In this document: one piece after another, positions 16,134-25,158 of the stretch
Numbering within the stretch: the first letter of the stretch is position 1
Layout: every line of letters starts with the position of its first letter
Assembly (NCBI RefSeq): GCF_042680125.1
Contig: NZ_JBHTNY010000014.1
Origin: Robinsoniella peoriensis
Lineage (GTDB): Bacteria; Bacillota; Clostridia; Lachnospirales; Lachnospiraceae
DNA: 64,000 nucleotides
Reading direction: 5' to 3' (one strand)
Program-made: the position numbers and the translations under genes
Notes under the pieces: generated by a model
Seen by the model: only the letters and a program-made list of their open reading frames with translations
Databases searched by the model: none
What the model was told of the DNA's origin: nothing

Positions 16134-16400
16134 AATTTCTCTGCATGAAATTCATGCTTCTCCTTACTTTATTATTTTTTTCTGATGTTTTTAAAATTGT
16201 CTTTTGTAAACATTTCACAGTTGTCAAGCCTTCTAAGAAGCACTTTTACTGTATAGCCAAGAATGATTGTAACACAAAACTTAATAATATACAAAAAATA
16301 AATTATATTTTTTTTAATTTTGGTAAATTTATTATAGATTTTTTTTGAAAATGGTGTATGATTATATAATGAATATTGAATAGATAGGAGGGCATGAATT

Positions 16401-16712
16401 ATGGATATGGTTGTGAACCGATTATCTGAAATCGAGGCAGCATCTGTCAGGATTATCGATGAAGCAAACGCTCAGAAAAAAGAACTGGACGATGAGCTAC
16501 ATGACGAATTACAAAAATATGATGCCGAAGTAGATGCAGATACCGAACAAAAGCTCAAGCAGCTGCAAGCAGATCTTCAAAAGGAAATGGAAAAAGACCT
16601 TGCCAAGCTAAAAACTGAGACTCAGCGTTTGGTAACGAATCTGGAAGCTGATTATAATGTAAACCACAAAAAATTAGCTGCCGGGGTATTAAAAAAACTA
16701 GTAGAGGGGTAA
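16401..16712 (+). CDS. V/A-type ATPase peripheral stalk subunit G/H
   Basis: A 103-residue, almost wholly helical, charged protein (heptad-like Leu and Ala spacing over residues 8-95), as expected for the coiled-coil partner of subunit E in the peripheral stalk (NtpF-like in Enterococcus hirae). It starts behind AGGAGGGC and is the first gene of the nine-gene ATPase operon, 4 bp before subunit C. A -10-like TATAAT at 16365-16370 precedes it with no convincing -35. The function is assigned mostly from operon position. Confidence 0.8.
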   Translation: MDMVVNRLSEIEAASVRIIDEANAQKKELDDELHDELQKYDAEVDADTEQKLKQLQADLQKEMEKDLAKLKTETQRLVTNLEADYNVNHKKLAAGVLKKLVEG

Positions 16713-16716
16713 TCAT

Positions 16717-17751
16717 ATGGGAAACCTGTTAGCTTACAGCGGGACCACCACCAAAATACGTGCAATCAGAAGCCGTCTGTTTACAGAGGAAAATTACCGT
16801 GAACTGGCTTCTATGGCAACTGTCACCGATGCCCTTAGCTTTATAAAGAAGCATCCCGGTTATCACGATTTGTTTGCGCACGCGGATGAAGCGTCTCTGC
16901 ATCGTAACGACATTGAAAAAATACTGCAGAATGCCGTATATGTGGATTTCCAGAAAATCTACCGGTTTGCCACCGTGTATCAGCGTAAGTTCCTGGATAT
17001 GTACTTCAAGCGATATGAAGTCGCTATATTGAAGAGTTGTCTGAGAATGGTATTTGACCGCCGTGACATGGAACTGGATTTAACGATTTTCAAAGATTTC
17101 TTCGAAAAGCACTCTGACATTGACATCACCAAATTATCAAATTGTACCACATTGGAAGAGCTGGTTTCAAATTTAAAAGGAAGCATGTTCTATGATTGTC
17201 TGAACAGGCTGTCCAATGTTTCAAATCCAACTCTTTGGGATTATGGCATGGCATTGGATTTGTTCTATTTTAAGAAGTTCTGGAAAGAAAAAGACAAACT
17301 TCTGAAAAAAGATGCATTGAAAAGTGTAACTGCCGCCTATGGCACCAAGATGGACTTACTTAATATAGAATGGATTTTCCGTTCTAAGAAATATTATAAT
17401 ATGTCAGGTCCTCAGATCTATGCATTACTGATCCCTGTTCAGTATAAACTGAAAAAGGCAGATATCCATGATCTTGTCGAAGCACCCACAATGGATGAAT
17501 TCGATACAGCCCTTAAGAAGACTTATTATGGAAAGCATTATGAAGGCTATGGCGTAAGAACAATTGAACCGATGTACAACAAAATACGTATGAAAGTTCA
17601 GAGGGGAAACGCTGAAAAAGATCCATATTCAGTAGCAACCATCATCTCCTATCTCTATGAGAAAGAGCATGAAATTGACAAACTTACAACCGCTTTAGAG
17701 TGTGTCCGTTATGGTATTGATCCAAACGAGACACTAGACTATATTCTTTAA
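16717..17751 (+). CDS. V/A-type ATPase subunit C
   Basis: A 344-residue subunit C (AtpC/NtpC, V-ATPase d-like), the funnel-shaped socket that links the central stalk to the rotor ring. The sequence is helical, with the C-terminal block EHEIDKLTTALECVRYG typical of the family. Starts at an ATG behind GAGGGG, 4 bp after the stalk gene, and is followed by subunit I with 20 bp between. Confidence 0.88.
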   Translation: MGNLLAYSGTTTKIRAIRSRLFTEENYRELASMATVTDALSFIKKHPGYHDLFAHADEASLHRNDIEKILQNAVYVDFQKIYRFATVYQRKFLDMYFKRYEVAILKSCLRMVFDRRDMELDLTIFKDFFEKHSDIDITKLSNCTTLEELVSNLKGSMFYDCLNRLSNVSNPTLWDYGMALDLFYFKKFWKEKDKLLKKDALKSVTAAYGTKMDLLNIEWIFRSKKYYNMSGPQIYALLIPVQYKLKKADIHDLVEAPTMDEFDTALKKTYYGKHYEGYGVRTIEPMYNKIRMKVQRGNAEKDPYSVATIISYLYEKEHEIDKLTTALECVRYGIDPNETLDYIL

Positions 17752-17771
17752 AAGCAGAGGAGGTGTAACTT

Positions 17772-19709
17772 GTGATTGTCAAAATGAAATTTTTGAGTAT
17801 TACGGGACCCAAGGCTGATATCGACCGTGTGGTAAACGAATACTTGTCCAAATACGAAATTCATTTGGAGAACGCCTTATCTGATTTAAAAACGGTTGAA
17901 CATTTAAGGCCATTTATGGAAATCAATCCATATCGTGAATGGCTCATAAAAGCAAATGAATATGCTGAGCTTGTGAAAGATCCGCATTTTACGACTACCA
18001 AACATATCACCCTTGAAAAAGCATTGGATGTTGTGAATGAACTGGATACCAAAATTGGCGATATCCGCACGAAACGAAATGAACTGGATGCCAAAAGGGA
18101 GTCCTTAAGAGCCTCCATTCAGAAAATCGAGCCATTCTTAGAATTTCAATATAACATACATGCCGTATTGGAATTCAAATTTATTAAGTACCGATTTGGT
18201 AAAATTGCCCATGACTACTATACGAAATTAGAACGATATGTCTACGACGATTTTGATACGGTATTTTACAAATGCCATACGGATGAAGATTACGTATGGG
18301 GCGTCTACTTTGTACCTGCCGCCCAGGCATCCAAAATAGATGCGGTTTACTCTTCCATGCATTTCGAACGTATTTATCTTCCTGATGATTATGCCGGAAC
18401 GCCAAAAGAGGCATATGATGACCTTAAGGCAGATATTGATAATTACAGTAAAGAAATTGCGAAATGCAATGAAGAAATTACCCGGGCCCTTACAGAGCAC
18501 AAAGAACTGCTGCTTCTGGCTCAGGCTAAGTTACAGGCACTGTCCACAAACTTTGATGTCCGCAAGCTTGCAGCCTGCACCAAGGAATCAAAACAGATAT
18601 TCTATATTTTATGCGGATGGATGTCGGAAGAAGATGCAAGATCCTTCCAGCAGGATATCTCAGAGGATGAAAATCTATACTGTATTGTAGAGGATGACAA
18701 TAACAATATTGTTAATTCTCCTCCCACCAAATTAAAGAATCCTAAGTTGTTCCGGCCATTTGAAATGTTCGTCCGAATGTATGGGCTGCCGGCTTACAAC
18801 GAAATTGACCCTACGATATTCGTAGGCCTTACCTATGCCTTTATCTTTGGCGCCATGTTCGGCGATGTAGGTCAGGGATTATTACTTTTGATCGGTGGAT
18901 TTTTATTGTACCGATTTAAAAAACTGGATCTGGCAGCGATCATCAGCTGTGCCGGATTTTTTTCCACGGTATTCGGGTTCCTGTTTGGAAGTTTATTCGG
19001 ATTTGAAGATGTTTTAGAGCCCATATGGCTCCGTCCGGTAAACCATATGTCAACGATACCATTTATCGGCAATTTAAATACCGTATTTATCGTAGCAATT
19101 GCATTTGGTATGTTCCTGATTATTGTAACAATGATCTTTCATATTATTAATGGTATTAAAGCAAAAGATGCTGAAAACACCTGGTTTGATACAAACGGTC
19201 TTGCAGGACTGGTATTCTACGGTGCAATCGTTGCAGTGATCGTGCTTTTCATGACAGGAAACACCTTACCGGCAGGTATCGTATTAGTCGTTATGTTTGT
19301 CATTCCGCTAATTCTGATTGCTTTAAAAGAGCCTCTCTCCAAACTGGTTGAGAAAAAGACTGACTTTTTGCCAAAAGAAAAAGGTATGTTTATTGTTCAG
19401 ACCATATTTGAAATGTTTGAAGTGCTTTTAAGCTACTTCTCAAATACACTTTCCTTCGTCCGTATCGGCGCATTTGCAGTCAGCCACGGAGCTATGATGG
19501 AAGTTGTACTTATGCTTGCCGGTGCAGAAAACGGCGGATCGCCGAACTGGCTGGTTATCATACTCGGTAACCTGATCGTATGTGGTATGGAAGGTTTGAT
19601 CGTAGGTATCCAGGTACTGCGTCTTGAATATTATGAAATGTTCAGCCGTTTCTACAAAGGTACCGGACGTGAATTCAAACCATTTTCAAAAAAAGATAAG
19701 GCCGCCTAA
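17772..19709 (+). CDS. ntpI: V/A-type ATPase subunit I (membrane stator)
   Basis: A 645-residue subunit a/I. The N-terminal half (1-340) is cytoplasmic with coiled coils and binds the peripheral stalks. The C-terminal half carries about seven to eight membrane segments, including MFGDVGQGLL near residue 360 and the SNTLSFVRIGAFAVSHG segment that holds the Arg essential for ion movement. GTG start at 17772 supported by GAGGAGGTG. Length is normal for the family. Confidence 0.93.
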   Translation: MIVKMKFLSITGPKADIDRVVNEYLSKYEIHLENALSDLKTVEHLRPFMEINPYREWLIKANEYAELVKDPHFTTTKHITLEKALDVVNELDTKIGDIRTKRNELDAKRESLRASIQKIEPFLEFQYNIHAVLEFKFIKYRFGKIAHDYYTKLERYVYDDFDTVFYKCHTDEDYVWGVYFVPAAQASKIDAVYSSMHFERIYLPDDYAGTPKEAYDDLKADIDNYSKEIAKCNEEITRALTEHKELLLLAQAKLQALSTNFDVRKLAACTKESKQIFYILCGWMSEEDARSFQQDISEDENLYCIVEDDNNNIVNSPPTKLKNPKLFRPFEMFVRMYGLPAYNEIDPTIFVGLTYAFIFGAMFGDVGQGLLLLIGGFLLYRFKKLDLAAIISCAGFFSTVFGFLFGSLFGFEDVLEPIWLRPVNHMSTIPFIGNLNTVFIVAIAFGMFLIIVTMIFHIINGIKAKDAENTWFDTNGLAGLVFYGAIVAVIVLFMTGNTLPAGIVLVVMFVIPLILIALKEPLSKLVEKKTDFLPKEKGMFIVQTIFEMFEVLLSYFSNTLSFVRIGAFAVSHGAMMEVVLMLAGAENGGSPNWLVIILGNLIVCGMEGLIVGIQVLRLEYYEMFSRFYKGTGREFKPFSKKDKAA

Positions 19710-19797
19710 GATAAGACGCCAAACAAATCTAAATCAAAAATTGCCAAAGGCACTTTTTTGAATATAAAAACATTTTTTTATTTAGGAGGATAATATA

Positions 19798-20241
19798 ATG
19801 ACAACATTAACATCAATCGTATTAGTAATTGCATTGGTTCTTAGCATCATCGTACCTTTCGGAGCATTTTTAATCGGCGAGAGAAATAAAGGAAGATATA
19901 AAACTTCTTTAGGTATCAATTGCTTCTTCTTCTTTGGAACTATGGTTCTCGGTGCTATTATAGCATTTGGCGGCGACGGATCTACAGCAATGGCTGCAGA
20001 AGCTACCGGTGAAGCTATTCCCGGATTATCCGCAGGTCTTGGTTATCTTGCTGCTGCATTAGTTACCGGATTATCCTGTATCGGTGGTGGTATTGCCGTT
20101 GCTAGTGCTGCTAGTGCTGCCCTTGGTGCAATCAGTGAAGACCAGAGTATTCTTGGTAAATCACTTATCTTCGTAGGTCTTGCAGAAGGTGTCTGCCTCT
20201 ATGGTCTGATCATCTCCTTCATGATCTTAGGTAAATTATAA
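19798..20241 (+). CDS. ntpK: V/A-type ATPase rotor subunit K (proteolipid)
   Basis: A 147-residue proteolipid with four membrane segments (about 5-27, 37-58, 80-111, 119-145), i.e. two hairpins. The ion-binding carboxylate is Glu130 in VGLAEGVCLYGLIIS; only this hairpin has one. I see no Gln in helix 3 like the one that helps bind Na+ in Enterococcus NtpK, but ion specificity cannot be settled by eye. An 88-bp gap with a good AGGAGG precedes it, which is usual for the gene that must be made in the highest copy. Confidence 0.93.
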   Translation: MTTLTSIVLVIALVLSIIVPFGAFLIGERNKGRYKTSLGINCFFFFGTMVLGAIIAFGGDGSTAMAAEATGEAIPGLSAGLGYLAAALVTGLSCIGGGIAVASAASAALGAISEDQSILGKSLIFVGLAEGVCLYGLIISFMILGKL

Positions 20242-20245
20242 TTCT

Positions 20246-20554
20246 ATGAAGATGTATTTAATCAGTGATAATGTAGATACTTATACCGGTATGAGACTAG
20301 CAGGAGTGGAAGGATGCGTTGTTCATGAGAAACCCGAAGTAAGGGAAGCCCTGGAACGCACGGTTGCCAATAAAGAAATTGGCATCATCCTGCTTACAGA
20401 GAAATTCGGCCGGGAATTCCCGGAAATTATTGACGATGTAAAGCTAAACCGAAGACTTCCACTTATCATTGAAATACCGGATAGGCATGGTACGGGACGT
20501 AAGCCGGACTTTATCACTTCTTACGTAAATGAAGCCATTGGAATAAAATTGTAA
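20246..20554 (+). CDS. V/A-type ATPase subunit F
   Basis: A 102-residue subunit F (NtpG-like), part of the central stalk with subunit D. It shows the family's alternating strand-helix pattern, with EIGIILLTEKFGREFPE at 45-61 and PLIIEIPDRHG. It follows subunit K by only 4 bp and precedes subunit E, the usual order. Confidence 0.88.
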   Translation: MKMYLISDNVDTYTGMRLAGVEGCVVHEKPEVREALERTVANKEIGIILLTEKFGREFPEIIDDVKLNRRLPLIIEIPDRHGTGRKPDFITSYVNEAIGIKL

Positions 20555-20568
20555 AGAGGGTGAAGATT

Positions 20569-21156
20569 TTGACAACCGAAGAAAAGTTAAAACATTTCGA
20601 AGAATCTTCCTTAGAAAATGCCAGAGAACAGGCAACTCAGATTATATCAGAACATAAAACTGCTCTTGAAAAAATCAAAACTGAGCATGTGACTGCTAAA
20701 AAACGGCAGGCTGCCCTTCAGATAAAAACTGAGACAGAAAGCTTAAAACGAGCAAACAATATGGCTCTTTCAAAGGAACAGCTTCAAATAAAACGAGAAA
20801 TAACCAAAAAGCATAATGAATTAAAAGAAAAGCTTTTTGTAGAAGTCAAGGCAATGCTGGAGGATTATATGTCTTCTCCTGCCTATGATAAATTATTAGT
20901 CAATCAGATTCATGAAATAAAAGAACTCGCTGGAGACGGAAGCGTTATCATTTATATTGACCCTGCCGACTCTTCCAAGCAATTAAGTCTGGGCGCCTCA
21001 ACGAATGAGCAGGTTTCCTTATCTGAATATTCGTTTATGGGCGGTACAAGGGCAGTTCTTGCCGACCGGCATATATTAATTGATAATTCCTTTGCAACAA
21101 AATTAGAAGAGGCAAAGGCAGAATTTACATTTGACGGAGGTATGACCCATGACTAG
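20569..21156 (+). CDS. V/A-type ATPase subunit E (peripheral stalk)
   Basis: A 195-residue subunit E: long N-terminal helix (residues 5-105) and a C-terminal globular domain that caps the A3B3 head. I place the start at TTG 20569 because AGAGGGTG lies 7-8 bp before it; the in-frame GTG at 20560 has no ribosome site. It overlaps subunit A by 8 bp, implying coupled translation. Confidence 0.87.
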   Translation: MTTEEKLKHFEESSLENAREQATQIISEHKTALEKIKTEHVTAKKRQAALQIKTETESLKRANNMALSKEQLQIKREITKKHNELKEKLFVEVKAMLEDYMSSPAYDKLLVNQIHEIKELAGDGSVIIYIDPADSSKQLSLGASTNEQVSLSEYSFMGGTRAVLADRHILIDNSFATKLEEAKAEFTFDGGMTHD

Positions 21157-22915
21157 AACAGGCATTATATATGGTATCAACGGACCTGTTGTCTATTTAA
21201 AAGGCAACACCGGCTTCAAAATGGCTGAGATGGTTTATGTTGGTAAGGAAAAATTAGTTGGTGAGGTCATCAGCTTAACAACCGATACCACTACCGTGCA
21301 GGTTTACGAAGAAACAACCGGTATGAAACCGGGTGAAGAAGTAATCGCCACCGGAGATGCAATCTCCGTAACACTGGGACCTGGTATTCTGAATAATATT
21401 TTTGATGGTATTGAACGTCCTCTTAGTGAGATCGCTAAAAACTCGGGTAAATATATTAACCGTGGTGTAAGTGTTGATTCTCTGGATACTTCCAAACTGT
21501 GGGACGTACATATCACAGTAAAACCGGGCGACACCGTAAGCGGCGGTACCATTATCGCTGAAGTACCGGAAACTCCAGCTATCACACATAAATCAATGGT
21601 TCCTCCAAATATGAAGGGTACTATTTTAGATGTTGTGAAAGACGGACAATATACCATTACTGATCAAATCGTTACCATTCAGTTACCGGATGGTACGGAA
21701 AGAAAATTATCCTTAGCACAGAAATGGCCGATTCGTGTTCCAAGACCAACCGAAAAACGTTATGCTGCAAGCAAACCTTTAATTACCGGACAACGTATTA
21801 TCGATTCTATGTTCCCGATTGCAAAAGGTGGTACGGCTGCTGTTCCCGGCGGATTCGGAACCGGTAAGACCATGACACAGCATCAGATCGCAAAATGGTC
21901 CAATGCCGACATTATCATCTATATCGGCTGCGGTGAACGTGGAAATGAGATGACACAGGTTCTGGAAGAATTCTCGGAACTGGTTGACCCCAGAAGCGGC
22001 AATCCTTTGATGGACAGAACGACTCTGATTGCAAATACATCCAACATGCCTGTTGCTGCCCGTGAAGCTTCTATCTACACCGGTATTACACTGGCTGAAT
22101 ATTATCGTGATATGGGTTATGACGTTGCGATCATGGCCGATTCAACTTCCCGTTGGGCAGAAGCTCTTCGTGAATTATCAGGACGTCTGGAAGAAATGCC
22201 TGCTGAGGAAGGTTTCCCGGCATATCTGGCATCCAGATTATCTGCTTTCTATGAAAGAGCCGGACTTATGCAGAATTTAAATGGAACAGAAGGAAGCGTA
22301 TCTATCATCGGAGCTGTATCTCCTCAGGGTGGTGATTTCTCCGAACCAGTTACACAAAATACCAAACGTTTCGTAAGATGTTTCTGGGGACTTGATAAAT
22401 CCCTTGCCTATGCAAGACATTTCCCCGCTATTCAATGGCTGACCAGCTACAGTGAATATCTGACAGACCTTGGTCCATGGTACAAAGACAACGTAGATCC
22501 AAACTTTGTAGATAACCGTAATCAGATTATGGCAATCTTAAACCAGGAAAGCAGTTTAATGGAAATCGTTAAACTGATTGGTGGTGACGTACTCCCGGAT
22601 GACCAGAAGCTTACATTGGAAATCGCAAGGGTAATTCGTCTCGGTTTCTTACAGCAGAATGCTTTCCACAAAGATGATACCTGCGTTCCGATGACCAAAC
22701 AGTTCAAAATGATGGGAATTATTCTTTACCTGAATAAAAAAGCAAAAGCCCTGGTTACTATGGGAATGCCAATGTCCATCTTAAAAGAAAGCAACATTTT
22801 TGACAAAATTGTTTCTATTAAATATGATGTTCCAAACGATCATCTGGAGAAATTCGACGACTACAAGAGAGAAATCGACGAATTCTATAATGAAGTTTTA
22901 GCTAAAAATGCATAG
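21149..22915 (+). CDS. ntpA: V/A-type ATPase catalytic subunit A
   Basis: A 588-residue catalytic subunit. The Walker A loop GGFGTGKT is at 234-241, followed by the catalytic GERGNEM block and the DSTSRWAEALRE Walker B region. The non-homologous insert typical of V/A-type A subunits (about 115-190) is present. Start overlaps the end of subunit E. Together with B it forms the head that couples ATP and ion movement; direction in this anaerobe is not shown by sequence. Confidence 0.97.
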   Translation: MTRTGIIYGINGPVVYLKGNTGFKMAEMVYVGKEKLVGEVISLTTDTTTVQVYEETTGMKPGEEVIATGDAISVTLGPGILNNIFDGIERPLSEIAKNSGKYINRGVSVDSLDTSKLWDVHITVKPGDTVSGGTIIAEVPETPAITHKSMVPPNMKGTILDVVKDGQYTITDQIVTIQLPDGTERKLSLAQKWPIRVPRPTEKRYAASKPLITGQRIIDSMFPIAKGGTAAVPGGFGTGKTMTQHQIAKWSNADIIIYIGCGERGNEMTQVLEEFSELVDPRSGNPLMDRTTLIANTSNMPVAAREASIYTGITLAEYYRDMGYDVAIMADSTSRWAEALRELSGRLEEMPAEEGFPAYLASRLSAFYERAGLMQNLNGTEGSVSIIGAVSPQGGDFSEPVTQNTKRFVRCFWGLDKSLAYARHFPAIQWLTSYSEYLTDLGPWYKDNVDPNFVDNRNQIMAILNQESSLMEIVKLIGGDVLPDDQKLTLEIARVIRLGFLQQNAFHKDDTCVPMTKQFKMMGIILYLNKKAKALVTMGMPMSILKESNIFDKIVSIKYDVPNDHLEKFDDYKREIDEFYNEVLAKNA

Positions 22916-22927
22916 GAGGGTTAAATC

Positions 22928-24319
22928 ATGTCAATTGAATATTTAGGACTTAGTCAGATCAACGGCCCCCTTATTGTATTAGAAGGAGTCCAGAATGCTT
23001 CTTTCGAAGAAATCGTTGAGATTACAGTAGAAGGAACCGAAAAGAAACTGGGCCGTATCGTAGAGCTGTATGAAGATAAAGCAATCATCCAGGTATTTGA
23101 GGGAAATGAGAATATGTCCCTGAAAAATACCCATACAAAATTAACCGGACATCCAATGGAGATCGCACTATCTCCGGATATCCTGGGACGTACTTTCAAT
23201 GGTATCGGTCAGCCGATCGATGACCTCGGAGAAATTACACCCGAAGTTAAATTAAATGTTAACGGTCTTCCGTTAAACCCGGTAACCCGTGAATATCCGC
23301 GTAACTATATCCGTACCGGCGTTTCTGCAATTGATGGACTGACCACACTGATCCGTGGACAGAAGCTTCCTATTTTCTCAGGAAACGGTCTTCCCCATGA
23401 CAGACTGGCGGCACAGATCGTAAAACAGGCTTCTCTCGGTGATAACTCAGATGAAAAATTCGCTATCGTTTTTGCCGCTATGGGTGTTAAATATGACGTA
23501 GCAGAATTCTTCCGCAAAACCTTCGAGGAAAGCGGTGTTTCCGATCACGTTGTTATGTACTTAAACCTGGCTAACGACCCGGTCGTTGAACGTCTGATCA
23601 CACCGAAGGTTGCTCTTACTGCAGCTGAATATCTGGCTTTTGAAAAAGGCATGCATATCCTGGTTATCTTAACGGATATGACCTCTTTTGCAGAAGCAAT
23701 GCGTGAGGTTTCTTCATCGAAAGGTGAAATCCCAAGCAGAAAAGGCTTCCCTGGCTACTTATACAGTGAGCTGGCAACGATTTATGAAAGAGCCGGAATT
23801 GTACAGGGCATCAGCGGTTCTGTAACCCAGATCCCGATTCTGACCATGCCAAATGATGATATTACTCATCCCATCCCTGACCTTACCGGTTACATTACCG
23901 AAGGACAGATCGTATTGGACCGTGAGTTACATGGCCAGGCAATTTATCCGCCAATCAACGTTCTTCCTTCTCTGTCCCGTCTGATGAAGGATGGTATCGG
24001 AGCCGGATATACAAGGGAGGATCATCAGGACGTAGCCAACCAGCTCTTCTCCTGCTATGCTAAGGTTGGAGATGCCAGAGCTCTGGCAAGCGTTATCGGT
24101 GAAGACGAACTGTCTCCTCTCGATAAAATTTATTTAAAGTTTGGTAAATCTTTTGAACAGGAATTCGTTGGACAGGGCGAAAACGAAAACCGTTCCATTA
24201 TCGATACCCTGGAAAAAGGCTGGGAACTTCTTGGAATGCTTCCTAGAGAAGAACTTGACCGTATCGATACAAAGGTTCTTGATAAATACTACAAACCTGC
24301 CGAGTCAGAGGTGATTTAA
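22928..24319 (+). CDS. ntpB: V/A-type ATPase regulatory subunit B
   Basis: A 463-residue non-catalytic subunit B. It has the beta-barrel N-terminus, the degenerate nucleotide site FSGNGLPHDRLAAQI in place of Walker A, and ILTDMTSFAEAMREVSSSKGEIPSRKG, cut here for clarity only at its end. It follows subunit A by 12 bp, and its TAA stop shares one base with the ATG of subunit D (TAATG). Confidence 0.96.
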   Translation: MSIEYLGLSQINGPLIVLEGVQNASFEEIVEITVEGTEKKLGRIVELYEDKAIIQVFEGNENMSLKNTHTKLTGHPMEIALSPDILGRTFNGIGQPIDDLGEITPEVKLNVNGLPLNPVTREYPRNYIRTGVSAIDGLTTLIRGQKLPIFSGNGLPHDRLAAQIVKQASLGDNSDEKFAIVFAAMGVKYDVAEFFRKTFEESGVSDHVVMYLNLANDPVVERLITPKVALTAAEYLAFEKGMHILVILTDMTSFAEAMREVSSSKGEIPSRKGFPGYLYSELATIYERAGIVQGISGSVTQIPILTMPNDDITHPIPDLTGYITEGQIVLDRELHGQAIYPPINVLPSLSRLMKDGIGAGYTREDHQDVANQLFSCYAKVGDARALASVIGEDELSPLDKIYLKFGKSFEQEFVGQGENENRSIIDTLEKGWELLGMLPREELDRIDTKVLDKYYKPAESEVI

Positions 24320-24936
24320 TGAATCCAAATACATTTCCTACGAAGGGTAACTTAATATTAGCTAAGAACTCTCTGGCTCTTGCAAAACAGGGCTTCGATC
24401 TAATGGATAAGAAGAGAAATATCCTGATCAAAGAGATTATGGGGCTGATTGACCAGGCGCAGGATATTCAATCACAGATTGATGAAACATTCCGTACCGC
24501 CTATGCTGCTCTCCAAAGAGCTAATATCGAGCACGGTATCAACTATGTACAGGAGATTTCTTTCTCCGTACCGGTTGAGAATTCCATTCGTATAAAAACG
24601 CGAAGCGTAATGGGAACTGAAATTCCTCTTGTGGAGGCAGATCCCATCGTAAATGAACCAACATACGCTTATTATACGACGAAACGGTCACTGGATGAAG
24701 CAAAGGTTTCCTTCGAGAAAGTAAAGGAACTGACGATCAGACTTTCCATGATCGAGAATTCTGCATACCGGCTTGCAACCAATATCAAGAAGACACAAAA
24801 ACGTGCCAATGCTTTGAAAAACATTACAATCCCTACGTACACCGAACTCACAAAGAGTATTCAAAATGCATTGGAAGAAAAAGAACGTGAAGAATTCACA
24901 AGACTGAAAGTCATAAAACGTATGCATTCCAAATAA
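24319..24936 (+). CDS. ntpD: V/A-type ATPase central stalk subunit D
   Basis: A 205-residue subunit D, two long helices (about 15-80 and 130-190) that form the rotating shaft inside the head. NTFPTKGNLILAKNSLALA at the N-terminus is typical. Last gene of the operon; a terminator follows at 24984. Confidence 0.93.
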   Translation: MNPNTFPTKGNLILAKNSLALAKQGFDLMDKKRNILIKEIMGLIDQAQDIQSQIDETFRTAYAALQRANIEHGINYVQEISFSVPVENSIRIKTRSVMGTEIPLVEADPIVNEPTYAYYTTKRSLDEAKVSFEKVKELTIRLSMIENSAYRLATNIKKTQKRANALKNITIPTYTELTKSIQNALEEKEREEFTRLKVIKRMHSK

Positions 24937-24983
24937 TACTAAATATGACAAATATTACTTCGTCATAGCATACAAAATCAGGC

Positions 24984-25022
24984 GTCCATATCTGTGCAAC
25001 ATACATAGATATGGACTTTTCT
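24984..25022 (+). terminator. Terminator of the ATPase operon
   Basis: GTCCATATCT ... AGATATGGAC (10-bp perfect stem) followed by TTTTCTTTT. Confidence 0.88.
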
Positions 25023-25044
25023 TTTGCTTTTTCATGAATAAATG

Positions 25045-25073
25045 TTGACATTTCCTTCCAGATGGGCTACTAT
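25045..25073 (+). promoter_or_regulatory. Promoter of the NlpC/P60 gene at 25159
   Basis: -35 TTGACA (25045-25050), 17 bp, -10 TACTAT (25068-25073). Confidence 0.75.
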
Positions 25074-25158
25074 TTTAAATGAAGTGTAATATATTTGTAA
25101 CGTATATACACACACTCGCAATATTTAAAAGAGAATGAAAATATCAAAGGAGTATAGG

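Noticed and set aside
16345..16370. Sigma-A promoter of the ATPase operon (TTGAAA and TATAAT)
   Set aside because: The two hexamers are only 14 bp apart; the -10 box may be used but the -35 assignment is not supported.
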